A DNA stretch of 32,767 nt. Origin: Smittium culicis. Its lineage: Eukaryota > Kickxellomycota > Harpellomycetes > Harpellales > Legeriomycetaceae. The notes beneath the pieces are model-generated. The model did no database searches. It was not told where the DNA came from and was given only the letters and a program-made list of their open reading frames with translations. The number at the start of each line of letters is the position of its first letter. The stretch's first letter is position 1. Shown here one piece after another: positions 1 to 10,219 of the stretch. The DNA lies in the NCBI GenBank assembly GCA_001970855.1, contig LSSN01001813.1:1-32767 (forward strand). The letters run 5' to 3'. The position numbers were made by a program, and so were the translations under genes.

Positions 1-1008
1 AGATAGGTCGATATTTTTTATGACTTCGGATCTGAATGGGTGCGAATCCATATTGCGGAAGCAGATATGGTCGATCATTCTGCCCATTTTCCCTTTGGTA
101 GTTCGGGATCCTTTAGAGTTTAGTATTGGGACTCGTGTTAGGCCAACTCCAATTTTATTAATAAAATTTATAGTGGCTTTCGCGTCCATATTAAAATCGC
201 CAGTCAGGATTATTCTGCAGTTATTGTTCTTTCTGCACTCTTTCTGAAGGAATTTTCCAACTTCGGAGATCATTTTTTTCTTTTTTGTGGTGTTGTGCGG
301 AGTGTGGATATTCACAATTATAAACTTGATTTTTTCAGAGTTAATATTTTTTCCATACACTTTGGCCGCCATCCAGCTGGTGTTGTTTATGTATTCAGAT
401 ATTTTGAGGCCTGATTTATTGTGCAATTCAACGAGCAGCCCAGAGCCGTGTTTTGTGAGTTTTTTTTTAGATTCTACAGTGGCGTATTCTTGGAGGTAGC
501 ACCTGTGAGTTTTTTCAGACAGGTGCGTCTCCTGTATTGTAATAATAGTTGGTTTTGACAGCTTAAAAAAATAATCAATCTCTTTGATTTTATTTTTTAT
601 TGACTGTATGTTATACGTCATGAGGTTCAGAGTTTTCAGCTCAGTGAATTTTTTCTCCCTGTTGAGCATGACATTAGTTATTGTTCGATTTTTATTGAGA
701 TTATTTTTTCGGATTTTTACCCTCAAGGCTTTCTGGATTTTATTTATTTCGTTGGAACTGAGGTGAATTTTATAGTTGTTTAAAGGCTGAATTTCATGCC
801 TCCAGTTTTTTTTTCTTTGGTGTATTTTTTTGACAAAGAATTGGTGTTCTTTCAAGCCAGAGTAGTATATTATATACTTTTTGACTGTTTCAGACCTTAG
901 TTCTTGGGCGTTAAAAATTAGATAACTTTCATTTTTTTGTGATTTATTCCATGTATATACTGCTTTTTTTGGTGTTTTTATTAGTATTTTTGATGTTGTT
1001 TTAAACAT
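1..1008 (-). CDS. Non-LTR retrotransposon ORF2, 5' part: endonuclease domain (runs off left edge)
   Basis: Reading the minus strand from the ATG at 1008-1006 gives 336 codons without a stop, leaving the window at base 1. The first ~125 residues are basic and unrecognised. From residue ~130 an endonuclease/exonuclease/phosphatase fold of the AP-endonuclease type is clear: LMTYNIQS (129-136), IQETHL (158-163, catalytic Glu), GSGLLV (188-193), IIVNIHTPH (230-238), TGDFNMD (269-275) and the terminal MIDHICF (311-317). In non-LTR retrotransposons this domain nicks the target DNA so that reverse transcription can be primed there, and it is followed by a reverse transcriptase, which would lie beyond base 1. 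The start is chosen because it follows the ORF1 stop by 8 nt. The frame is intact although ORF1 upstream is damaged. A free-standing nuclease is less likely given the upstream ORF1 and basic leader. The domain is secure; clade within non-LTR elements is not assigned. Confidence 0.88.
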   Translation of the reverse strand, partial: MFKTTSKILIKTPKKAVYTWNKSQKNESYLIFNAQELRSETVKKYIIYYSGLKEHQFFVKKIHQRKKNWRHEIQPLNNYKIHLSSNEINKIQKALRVKIRKNNLNKNRTITNVMLNREKKFTELKTLNLMTYNIQSIKNKIKEIDYFFKLSKPTIITIQETHLSEKTHRCYLQEYATVESKKKLTKHGSGLLVELHNKSGLKISEYINNTSWMAAKVYGKNINSEKIKFIIVNIHTPHNTTKKKKMISEVGKFLQKECRKNNNCRIILTGDFNMDAKATINFINKIGVGLTRVPILNSKGSRTTKGKMGRMIDHICFRNMDSHPFRSEVIKNIDLS

Positions 1009-1016
1009 ATTTAAAA

Positions 1017-1806
1017 TTATAATTCGGGGCTATCCTGTGGTTTTCCAGGTATCTGATATCTGGATAAATCAGGAGGCGGTGGGGGGCCGAATCGACTTGC
1101 ATTGTAGGCCTCGAAAGCAGTTTTATCGGTGTGGCCGTTGCGGAAGTCGTCGTATACCTTTTTGTACTCATTGTAATCTGAGTCATGTGTGTGATAGCCG
1201 TCTTGGCTGGAATCAGGTTCTTTTTTGACTTCAATGTCTGAAGAGTCGATGTCCATGCCTGAGCTATTTGCGTTTTCGCTTTCACCGGTGATGTCAACAT
1301 CGATATGACTCGATTCCAACGGAATGTTATTGGTTGAAATGGTAGAGGCGATAGCGCCTTTAAGATCGATTTTTACCCCAGCAGCTCTGGGCTATTTATC
1401 TTTGAGATTTTGAGTAAGTACTGCTACTTTATGGTCTGTTCCAGAGCGTGTTGTAGTTTTGAAAGTGTCATTTTTAATCTCATAATTAGCTAATATAGCA
1501 TGTTTTGGTGTTATTATTGTTGCGTTTAATTTATCAACTATTATTGCAAATAAATTTTCTTTGGAGAGAATTGGCTGGCTTATTCCAGGATCTTTGATGC
1601 TTCGTTTTTTTCAGATGTATGATCAGCTTTAATTTCATGCTTAGTATCTTTGGACTTGGAGTTTTCGTTTTTTTTAGATTTTCTCAAATACTCCATTGGT
1701 TTAATAGTGGGGTATTCTGATATCTATTGATCAGATTTTTGGCAGAATTGTGCGCTTTTGGGCACTCTTTCGAGAGAAATTCGATAATTTCGTCATCAAA
1801 TAGAAT
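1017..1806 (-). pseudogene. Degenerate ORF1 of the same non-LTR retrotransposon
   Basis: Upstream of ORF2 on the minus strand a protein-like reading can be followed through several frames. It opens near 1800 (DDEIIEFLSKECPKAHNSA), changes frame to a Lys/Glu/Ser-rich stretch near 1640-1730, changes again to KENLFAIIVDKLNATI near 1500-1560, meets TAG at 1394-1392, and then runs open to TAA at 1019-1017. The last 120 or so codons are acidic and serine-rich with a run of five prolines (FGPPPPPDLSRY). Position directly before the endonuclease ORF, with only 8 nt between TAA and the next ATG, fits the ORF1 (gag-like, RNA-binding) protein of L1/Tad-type elements. No zinc knuckle is visible, so the role is inferred from position alone. 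At least one stop and two frame changes argue it is not functional, unless introns or recoding explain them. The true N-terminus is not identified. Confidence 0.6.
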
Positions 1807-2309
1807 ATTATATTATAAAAAATTTATAATAAATTTTTATTAAGAAATATTATTAGATGCTACATAATTCAAATAATATGTATTTATTAAATTTTTAGGT
1901 AAGTGTATCCATAAAAAAAAAAAATTCATTAAATGTGGTTTATTTTTCTAATTATTCTTTATATTAAAGAAATACTTTTTAATATTTAAAATCTTATAAA
2001 GCGTCATTAATAGCCGAGTATAAAATTTTTACTATAAAAACTTGCAATAGCGGGGGTTTTTCTTGGCTTTAGAAAAAATTTTTTATTAAGCCTAGATCTA
2101 TTAATTTTTTTAGAACTTTGAATTTTTTTTCGCCGCAAATTTTAGTCAATCAATGTTTATGAGAAAATTTTCTACTATTCAGCTTCAAATTATAGGCAAA
2201 TCATAATATATGGCTATTTGAATAGCTTTATGTAATTATTATTTTTAAAATAAATACAGAAAAAATAATCTCCTATAGTATAATATTCTATGGATATTTT
2301 TAAAGATAA
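1807..2309. other. Gene-free A+T-rich stretch
   Basis: No coding signal or recognisable repeat boundary is seen here. It begins where the protein-like reading of the non-LTR ORF1 fades and may include that element's 5' untranslated part. Confidence 0.5.
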
Positions 2310-2313
2310 TTAT

Positions 2314-2501
2314 CACTTTCACGTTCAAAACTCTTAAAAAAAGCGAATTTATTTATTCGATAGTCATTTATAAGATTCTTTATTATTATTTTTATTTTGA
2401 ATTATACCAATATACCTTAAGGTCTTGGAATTAATTGATTTTCATTGAACGCGGTTGGCTATATTTGGTCATCCAAAAATAGTCTACCGCGCGGGAAAGG
2501 G
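2314..2501 (+). mobile_element. Family A piggyBac-like MITE, forward copy, 188 bp
   Basis: The right end reads GCGCGGGAAAGGG followed by TTAA (2502-2505). The left end, CACTTTCACG after TTAT, is a decayed form of CCCTTTCCCG after TTAA. Terminal repeats starting CCC and a TTAA target are the hallmark of piggyBac transposons. No coding capacity, so it would need a transposase supplied elsewhere. The internal landmarks shared by the family are a run like TTATTCG...TTTATTATT on the left and GGCTATATTTGGT...AATAGTCTACC on the right. Confidence 0.8.
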
Positions 2502-2505
2502 TTAA

Positions 2506-4108
2506 AATTACATTCTAATAACAATTAAATTCTTGCTTTGATTTGATAAAATAATATAGTTAATTATAGGATTTTTTTTAACGCTTTATAAAAAGCCTAA
2601 TAATAGGATTTTTAACTAGTTATTAGGCTAGTTAATGAAGTTGAATTTGTTTTTTAAATAATTTATTATTAAAGTCGATAAAAATATTTAAAATATTTTT
2701 AAGATGTAAATTTTTTTTTAAGTATATTTTCTTAAAAAAATATGTTAGGAACATGGTTTTTCTTCTGTGCCATAATTTGTAGTGTTTATAGATGTTTAAA
2801 TCATTTTTATTCTCCTGCTACTATTAATGGTGTATATAACAGTTTGATGTACCATTATTATCATGTTTATCTTTTATCTTTTATAATTTATTTTATATTC
2901 TATATCTGAGTTTTATACATTCAGTAGAGCTACACATAGTATTCAATTTAAATCTGTATATTATATATTTCAAATACCAAGAAAAGAATTTAAAATATAG
3001 TCAAGTGTTTTTGTTTATTTTAATAAAATATTACAACTAAAAAGATGATAAAAAATAAACTAACTAAACTTCGATTTTCACTCTTTATATAATTTTTCTT
3101 GTATCTATAAACACTGTTTATCATTATTTTTATTTTCACAATTCTCAAGGTAAAAGCTACTAACAGTCTTTTTTTACTCTTATATTCAATATATTCGATC
3201 TAATTGATATTTAATATTAGTAATTGTTGTCTTTACATTCTTTTTAATCTAAATACATAAAATAAAGTAAAATTATTGGTGTTCTTGTTTGTTAAAAAGT
3301 CTCTTTGAGTTTTATTTTTCTTTGCGACTCTCATAAAATGATTCCCTTCTTTGTTCTTTGTTCTTTTTTCTTTGATTCTATTTTTATTCTTTGTTGAGGC
3401 GAATTTCACCTCAAAAACAAGTTGACTCCTATATTGTAACCATTTATAACTTTTTTAGCTAAAGGATGAATATATCTAAAAACTACATAAATAAAGTAGT
3501 TTTATTTTAATAACTGAAGACGTTTTAGTTTATAGAACTAAAAACAGCTTCACAATAACCAAAAAGCCAAAAGAATAAAAATAATTCAAATATGCAACAA
3601 AAGGCATGAAAAATCAACGGATTTAACATATTTTAAATTATTTCACACTCTAAAGAAGTAAGGAAAAAAGTAGCTGTTAATAAATTGCATGATTGTAAGA
3701 ACGCGTTTTTACATATAACAATTAGATCAACTGCGATACTTAAAATGTGAATTATCAACTTTAACAACCCAATGTAAATTTTGTTGGTCAACTTCACGTA
3801 GTCAATTTGGTCAATAATTCAAACTAAATAAAGTACTTTAACGACTTGCTTTTCCTTTAGTGGAAAAGCAATTTGTTTAATCTATTTAATATCATTTCAG
3901 TTTTTATTCTCTTTTAAAAGTTCTCACAAGTTATTAGTATTAGTATTAGTATATTTTTATCTTCTCTAAAATAAAATATATTCTTAAGTATAGTCCTTAT
4001 CTTACAATCATAATGAATTATTTATTCAGATTACAAAAATAACCGACAGTTTATCAGGTGATCACTGGTCCTATTTTACTACATATATGCTCCTTAATCA
4101 TAAGCGCT
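2506..4108. other. Gene-free A+T-rich stretch
   Basis: No gene is supported. Small structures only: a TTCTTTG-type tandem run at 3347-3377, a near-palindrome TTGAGGCGAATTTCACCTCAA-like at 3394-3414, and a perfect 10-bp hairpin at 3846-3871 (listed separately). Confidence 0.5.
3846..3871. repeat. Perfect 10-bp inverted repeat with 6-nt loop
   Basis: TTGCTTTTCC, then TTTAGT, then GGAAAAGCAA. The arms are exact complements. It is not next to any recognised gene, so a terminator role cannot be claimed. Confidence 0.7.
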
Positions 4109-4112
4109 TTAA

Positions 4113-4301
4113 CCCCTTCACGGGCGTTAGAATATTTTTGATCTGCAAAATATGGGCAACTGTTTTCAATAAAATTATTTAAATTTAGAGCTACATAAGA
4201 GTATAGGCTTGTTTTCTGATAATAGCAAATAATAAATTTGTTTATAAATCTATGGCGAATAAATTATTTAGAATTTTTAAAGAGTGATGGTCGGTAAAGG
4301 G
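4113..4301 (-). mobile_element. Family A piggyBac-like MITE, reverse copy, 189 bp
   Basis: TTAA (4109-4112), then CCCCTTCACGGGCG; the other end is GTCGGTAAAGGG followed by TTAA (4302-4305). Both target duplications are intact. Orientation is opposite to the copy at 2314, since the GATCTGCAAAATATGGGCAA block comes first and the CGAATAAATTATTTAG block last. Confidence 0.85.
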
Positions 4302-4977
4302 TTAAATAAAAATAAAAAAAAAAGCAGTAAATCAGATTATTTTTTTTAGTTTAAATATTGTGATATATAAACTCTGAGAAAAAAAAGAAAAAAAAATTTG
4401 ATATAGCTTTTAATAACATTCCTTTGTTATTATAAATTTTAGTTAAATTCCGAATTACAATTTTTTTTAAATAAATCTTAAAGCAACGTTTAAATAATAA
4501 ATATAGTATTTTTATACGTGATATTCATTGTTATTAAATACTTTATTTATCAAACTTTCGACAGTTTAAATTTTTTTAAAACTTTTTCAGTGTAAATATT
4601 ACAATAGTTTGATTTAATCTAAACTATAAATAATAATATAAAATACAAATCTAGACGAGCATTACCTTTCCTGCCTTTTTTAATACGAATAAGCTACTAT
4701 TTTTTTTGCTTCATATTTTAGTTTAAATTTCCAAAAGTTTGTTATTTAGATATAATATAATACGAATTTCATTACATTACCAATTGTAGCTTGGATTTAG
4801 CTCGTTAATTATGTTTTTTGAATGGGATTTATCTCAAGGATTCCATTATCTTAATTATAAATTGAAAACGTAATATCTTTGGGATATTCCTATTAGAATA
4901 GAAAAGTTATTATTTAGCTATTTTACTTAGTAACCCAAATTTGGCACAGTTGTTGCTTATACAAGATAATAAATTTG

Positions 4978-5179
4978 AAATATGGGAGATTATTTTGAGG
5001 AGCGGAACAATACCTATTAAGTTTTTCCTACTCTGCATCATTACTTTTATTTCTATATTCAACTAGAATTACTTATCAAATGAATTAAGTGATACAACCA
5101 ATGCCTTTACCTAATTCTAATAAGCAAATGGAATTTCTAGCAAAAAAAGTTCTGTTTCCACTGAGAATATCCCATATTT
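4978..5179 (+). mobile_element. Family D MITE, about 202 bp, inverted ends
   Basis: Left end AATATGGGAGATTATTTTGA and, further in, GGAGCGGAAC; right end GTTCTGTTTCCACTGAGAAT followed by ATCCCATATTT. Reverse-complementing the right end gives ATGGGATATTCTCAGTGGAA, matching the left end over about 29 bp with several mismatches. The interior includes AATAAGCAAATGGAATTTCT, shared with other copies. No ORF. The superfamily is not assigned; hAT- or Mutator-like are possible, but no clear target duplication was seen. Confidence 0.7.
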
Positions 5180-6817
5180 ATAGTATACCTAAAAAATAAA
5201 AAAAATTATGATTAGAAAAAATTTAATACAAAATTCTGGCTTATCCAAATTATATCTCTCACCTCTCCCATTTACAGACTTTATTGTTTAAATAAATAAA
5301 AGCGATGATATCTGCTGATTTTAAGAAGTCACACAATTTTTTTATTTTTTAAAAGGAGAATAGCTACTGAAATTGAAAAAGCATTAATATGAACCAATTT
5401 TATAGCAATGTTAATCCATCTATATAAAATTATAGGGGTTTTTTTTTTTTTAGAATAATTGGTTGATATATCTTAAAGTCAATTATAGATACACTTTTTT
5501 GGTTAAATTTTTTTCTTATGAGATGAGTAGAGCTATAAATATCAGAAGTTATATATATTTTTGGTAGTATAATATTCTAATCATAAAAAGTCTTTTCAAA
5601 AATGCTATAAAAAAATAATTAAGATTCAAATTTCATTAAAATATTGGTTTATCTGACTCTATCTACAAAGTATAAAATTGAATTTTTATCACTCAAAGAA
5701 TCAACGTATTAGAATTTTTTTTAGAGTCTTGTTGAAAAAAGAGTTAGAAAGAGCTATAAATTTAAAAAAAAGGCTAACGTGTTTTAATCTACCCCTCGAA
5801 TTCAATTAACCAATAAAATGAATTATTACTTCATTGATTTAAATGTCATTTAAATAAGGCCAGTATCAATTTACAAAAGCAAAACTGCTAAAAAAAGTAA
5901 ATTAAGACAACTTTTTTTTTTTTAAATATTATAATCTTAGTTTGGAATTGTCATATATTAGTAAAATCAAACCTTTGAAGACGATATTTATAAGTGTTGA
6001 ATGAAAAATCGGACAAGGTGATCATCAATTGGGATCTGATAGATTTTTTGATGGAATTTAAAAATATAACTCGTTTTTTTATGAAGTCTTAATGTTACAA
6101 ATTATAATTAAAATGTACAAAAATAGTTAAAAGAGGATAGTATTGATTGATATCAGGAATCATCGCATCGAGTGTAATTTTTAGTGTCAACAAAATAATT
6201 ATAGCATATAGATATAAAAAACCCTGATGTATTTATTTTCACGAGGGTTTCAAAATAAAATATTTAATAATAAAGATGGTATCAATAACCCTTAAAGGAC
6301 AATTGGTTGAATTACGTTGAAAATAATAAAAAATGTGATTTTCAAGGTTAGGTGCCATGTACATCGGATGTATAATTGCGGATAATTTGAATTTTTTTAA
6401 AATTTACTCCATCTATTTACGGGAATAAAATTTTTTTATACTCTTGAAATAAATATCGGAAGCTATGCTCTTTTGACAATGAAATTAGACACCATCTAGA
6501 ACTAATTTTGGGAAAATCGTTAGGTGCTCATTCTTGGTTCTCTTATTCGCTAGATATTAGATAAAGGTTAATTGTAACGGCTAATATTTTTTGTCTCTTC
6601 AAGAATATTTAAATTGATTGCTTAATTATTAAAACAATCATATTATAAATTTGTACAAATATTGTAACTCGGGTGGGAGAATGTAGTTTCAATATACAAG
6701 TAAAACCAGAAATTTAACAAATATATTTCTATTTTTAGGTTTAAAGATCTACCAAAATATCTAATTTCAAAAAATAATTGAGCGTTATAGAACAAGTATG
6801 ATACTTTTGAAGCATAG
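5180..6817. other. Gene-free A+T-rich stretch
   Basis: No coding region or well-bounded element is supported. Long T and A runs are common. Confidence 0.45.
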
Positions 6818-6819
6818 TA

Positions 6820-7336
6820 CAGGTAACCCTCGTTATTCGCGGTCTTTTTTTTAAAAAAGTTTTCGCGAATAGCAAGAATCGCGAATAACAAGGTTCAAAT
6901 TTTGCACTGGTTACAGCATAATTATGTTAATTTGTTCTCATGAAAAATTTTTTCTTGAGAAGTTCGCGAATAGAAGGAATTTTCTGCAGGTAAAATATAA
7001 AAACATTTTAATAGAATCACGAATAACGAGTGTTGAACCGTGCAAAAACTCTCTGACCTAATTGCAATTAGATAAATGATATTTAAATATAAACTTTATT
7101 GGGTATGATATAATAGTTTATCCAATAATAAAATAATATATATGGATATAGCCAATTGTTTTTTTTTGTTTAAATTCAAGAATGTTGGCCCATTAAATGG
7201 CTAAAGGAATCAGAAGCACTGTATTGCCCAATCATCGAAGAAAAAAATTCGCATAAATCAAAAAATAATTTAAATTTTTTTTGTTGCATTTCAAATTTTC
7301 GCGAATAAAAAATTTGCGAATAACGAGGGTTACCTG
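6820..7336. mobile_element. Pogo/Tigger-like non-autonomous element, 517 bp (family C)
   Basis: The ends are perfect inverted repeats: CAGGTAACCCTCGTTATTCG at 6820 and the reverse complement (CGAATAACGAGGGTTACCTG) ending at 7336, each flanked by TA (6818-6819 and 7337-7338). A CAGG...CTCGTT start and a TA target duplication resemble the pogo/Tigger branch of Tc1/mariner elements. Inside, the end motif recurs in degenerate form (GCGAATAACAAGG near 6881-6893, ACGAATAACGAGTG near 7019-7032), which suggests extra transposase-binding sites. There is no transposase ORF; the short reading frames across it are not protein-like. It is probably a MITE. Confidence 0.85.
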
Positions 7337-7484
7337 TATGTAGAAAATTATTTATAAATATCAACTGTCTGATAATATTAATTCTAATCTCGCTATCTAT
7401 TTGAAAACGAAGTTAAATTAATAGATTATAGACCAGAAATTTTGAGATTATATGCCGCAGCACAAGATGACAGAAAATAGTTAA

Positions 7485-7671
7485 CCATTTCCTATCCAAC
7501 GCTCTTTAAAAGCATGGATTTATTGATTCGTTTATGATTTATAAGTAAATTTATTTTTTGCTGTTGTAATAAAACAAATAAATAATTCTAAAGGCTTCGG
7601 AGCTAAAGAATAATAGTCATATACAGTTGGCTATATTTGTTAAATCAAAAATAGCCAACCACCCTTAAAAG
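7485..7671 (+). mobile_element. Family A piggyBac-like MITE, forward copy, 187 bp, decayed right end
   Basis: TTAA (7481-7484) precedes CCATTTCCTATCCAACGCTC. The interior keeps GATTCGTTTATGATTTATAA and GTTGGCTATATTTG. The right end has decayed to ACCCTTAAAAG, and its TTAA is lost (AGCT follows). Confidence 0.7.
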
Positions 7672-7775
7672 AGCTATAAAATGATTGTCTGAAAGATTTT
7701 TGGAATGAGAGGAATATTTTCTCCTTTTAATTTTATTTGCTAGTAATAGCAGGTGATATCATTGGATAAACTGTA

Positions 7776-8146
7776 TATTCCATTTAGGGGATACTTTATG
7801 AAAATAGCGCACTTAGACTTATAGATTCACAGCGTATGAAATTTCATATAACTTTAACCAATAAATAAAATCTATTATATAATTTTTTTTGCAAATAATA
7901 CTTTTAAAATGAAGTATACGTAAACAAAAAACAAAATATAATACGAACTCAGCCAATAATTGTTTATAATTAATATATTCCGTTCCAATAATTATAAGCT
8001 AAAACAAAGTCTTTCTTGGATCATAATCGCCAATAAAAATAAAAATCATCTGCCCTTGTGTTCTGCCAATAATATTTGGTTCAATACTATGAAGCTTCAA
8101 TTAGATTCTTTCTTTGAATGGAAACTCCCATTTGATAATATATACT
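7776..8146 (+). mobile_element. Family E element, diverged copy
   Basis: Left end CATTTAGGGGATACTTTATG with ACAGCGTATGAAATTT further in parallels the copy at 22933 (AAAGGCGATTCTTTATGAAG, ACAGCGTATAAATTTG). The right part shares TTCTGCCAATAAT and ends with AACTCCCATTTGATAATATA. It is longer than the other two copies, so it probably carries an insertion. Boundaries are approximate. Confidence 0.45.
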
Positions 8147-8195
8147 AATTGAACTTTAAATATAAATAAAATTTCAAGCGAAGAAAAAATTTAAT

Positions 8196-8232
8196 AGAAA
8201 ATGCACCGCTCCCCAAAAGAATCTTTCATCTA
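8196..8232. mobile_element. Remnant of a family D end
   Basis: GCACCGCTCCCCAAAAGAAT resembles the inner and outer parts of the family D terminal repeat (GTTCCGCTCCTCAAAATAAT). No partner end was found. Confidence 0.35.
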
Positions 8233-8281
8233 GATTATGCTTTTCATAAAATTAATAAGATAAATTGATATTCTAATTTAA

Positions 8282-8890
8282 CCCTTTCATGGGCATTAAA
8301 TTGTTTTTGATCTACAAATTATATTCTACTGTGTTCAATTAAAATACTTTAGTCGCGAGACATTTAAAAATATTGGTAAGTTGTTAAGTAACAGTAGATA
8401 ATAAACTTGCTTATAAACCATAAACGAATCATAAGATTGATTCTTTTAAACCCTTTCCGGGACCAGCGCTATAAAAAAAATTTAAAAATCATAATTGGAT
8501 AAGTCTTAGAGAGCACTTTGTTGCAGTCTAATGTTATTGGCCTGTATTATCGCTTTTTATAAGTATTGTTGGCAGAGCAAAAGAGGCATTTTGATTTTTC
8601 TATCTCTTCATTTCAAGATAAAATTTTTATTTGCTAAAAATGTAAATTATTATACTCATTGGCCGATTATTTTTTATGCGATTTTATATACTAAAACTCT
8701 TTGCACTATAATTGACCTCTTCATAAAGAATCACCCATATATATTTGTTATTAGATCTATATAATTTATTAACCAATAATATATTATTAATATATTAATT
8801 TATCATGTTGTCGGTTGGTTGGATAATTTTGGTAGTTCAAAAAAAGACAACCGCCCCTGAAATGGATATAGAGCGTTGAACGGAAAAGGG
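8282..8890 (-). mobile_element. Family A MITE, reverse copy, split by a family B element
   Basis: TTAA (8278-8281) and CCCTTTCATGGGC start the left part. After GATTGATTCTT it is interrupted, and the expected end (GAGCGTTGAACGGAAAAGGG then TTAA at 8891-8894) resumes at 8871. The two parts, 8282-8449 and 8871-8890, add up to exactly 188 bp, the length of intact family members. In an intact reverse copy (9667-9854) the interruption point reads TTAAGAGTATTGG, so a TTAA inside the MITE served as target for the second element. Confidence 0.85.
8450..8866. mobile_element. Family B TTAA element nested inside a family A MITE, about 417 bp
   Basis: Starts (A)CCCTTTCCGGGACCAGC after TTAA (8446-8449) and ends ACCGCCCCTGAAATGG(A) before TATA (8867-8870), a likely decayed TTAA duplication. 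It shares TTTAAAAATCATAATTGGATAA near the left and GGATAAT...GGTAGTTC...AACCGCCCC on the right with the 190-bp element at 9101, so it carries roughly 225 bp of extra interior. A 77-codon frame inside (8531-8764) shows no recognisable domain and is probably incidental. Confidence 0.75.
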
Positions 8891-8894
8891 TTAA

Positions 8895-9076
8895 CTCATT
8901 CTGGTCCAACACCCTTAGAAAAACCAATTTACTGATTCGTTTATGACTTATAATTAAATTTATTATTTGCTGGTGTTCAATAAACCAGTATTTAAGGTCT
9001 TACAACTATATTTTTTTAATCGAATCCAGTTGGCTATATTTGATAGATCAAAAACAGCCTACTGTCCATGAAAGAG
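8895..9076 (+). mobile_element. Family A piggyBac-like MITE, forward copy, decayed ends
   Basis: It directly abuts the preceding MITE, sharing its TTAA (8891-8894). Left end CTCATTCTGGTCCAACACCC, interior GATTCGTTTATGACTTATAA, right part GTTGGCTATATTTGATAGAT and end CCATGAAAGAG. The right-hand TTAA is no longer recognisable. Confidence 0.7.
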
Positions 9077-9100
9077 ATATATTATAGAAATGATATTTAA

Positions 9101-9290
9101 CCCTTTCTGGCGCTAGCAAAATTTAACCACAATAAAAAAATAATTGGATAATCAAATTAGAAATTATTTACTATTGGTCGCACTATCGTTAATAGCCAAT
9201 AAATTATGAAAGGCCTATATTGAGCCATCATATTTTTATATCTTTGGATAATCATGATAGTTCGTAAAAAGCAAACCGCCCCAGAAAAGG
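9101..9290. mobile_element. Family B TTAA element, 190 bp
   Basis: TTAA (9097-9100), CCCTTTCTGGCGC at the left, GCCCCAGAAAAGG at the right, TTAA (9291-9294). The first and last ten bases are near-perfect inverted repeats. The interior differs from family A (AATTGGATAATC; TGATAGTTCGTAAAAAGC) but the target and CCCTTTC start are the same, so both families could use one transposase. Confidence 0.8.
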
Positions 9291-9666
9291 TTAATAGATG
9301 ATATGATAATAATTAGTTGATGCGATAGCTCAATTTTCACTGAATTGCTGTTCATATAATGTAAAAAAAATCATTAAAGATTGCGAAAATTTAATATATT
9401 ATTCGACTTGTATCTTTTTATACACACTATGGCTATGGCCAATAGATAATAAAACTTATACTCTCGGTTAAATAAATATTAAATATCAATCTAAGGCATT
9501 TTCTTCAATAAAATATAGTTAGAATATTCCATTACCCTAGTAAGGTAAATATTTATTGATTCATTTTTGGAAATCAAATATACCCTATGGTATCAAAACA
9601 GCCAGCCCTTTTACAGCTAATTGAATTTTTTTTAAAAATACCATTACATGCTATATTTTTGCTTAA

Positions 9667-9854
9667 CCCTTTCCCGCGCGGTAGATTGTTTTAGATCCAC
9701 AAAGTGTAGCCAGCAGCGTTCAATTATGACAGTTTGATTCTTAGGCTATACGTACTATTTGTTTGTTCTAAAATAGTTGCAAATTATAAACTTGCTTTTA
9801 ATTCATAAACGAATCAAAAAATTGATTTTTTTAAGAGTATTGGACGGGAAAAGG
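9667..9854 (-). mobile_element. Family A piggyBac-like MITE, reverse copy, 188 bp
   Basis: TTAA (9663-9666), CCCTTTCCCGCGCGGTAGAT; right end GGACGGGAAAAGG and TTAA (9855-9858). Well preserved; a good reference for the reverse orientation. Confidence 0.88.
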
Positions 9855-9858
9855 TTAA

Positions 9859-10219
9859 AATACCTCATTTCAAGTTATTTTAATGAAAAGATTGAAATTA
9901 TTCTTACTTTTAATTTGTTGTTATTAGTTACAATTTAAAGAATTAATTTTTTTTCTTATTTTATACTGATATACAATTAAAGCTAATTGAGTAAGCCAAC
10001 ATAAGGAAGCAATCAAATAGTAAAATAATTAAATAAAGCTTCAATTTGTGATTAAAATAAATATTTTAAATCAGTCCCAAATTTGTTTTAATTATATTTA
10101 TCTGGCCTTAAAAGTTTGAATAAAAAAGTTTATAATTAAGTTTACAAATTATCAAAGTAAAATATAATATAATAGAGATATTCAAATAATAAACTTGTAT
10201 TCCAAAAAAAGATTTATAC
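9859..10219. other. Gene-free A+T-rich stretch
   Basis: Nothing beyond A+T-rich sequence is recognised between the family A and family D elements. Confidence 0.45.

Noticed and set aside
20..766. Plus-strand frames of 60-75 codons over the left edge
   Set aside because: They are antisense shadows of the endonuclease ORF, which is read continuously on the minus strand.
1001..1300. 99-codon minus-strand frame overlapping the end of retrotransposon ORF1
   Set aside because: It is a shifted reading of the same DNA; the frame ending at 1017 continues the ORF1 protein and abuts ORF2.
6643..7364. Minus-strand frames of 82 and 62 codons
   Set aside because: They run across the ends of the pogo-like element into flanking DNA, so cannot be a single functional gene.
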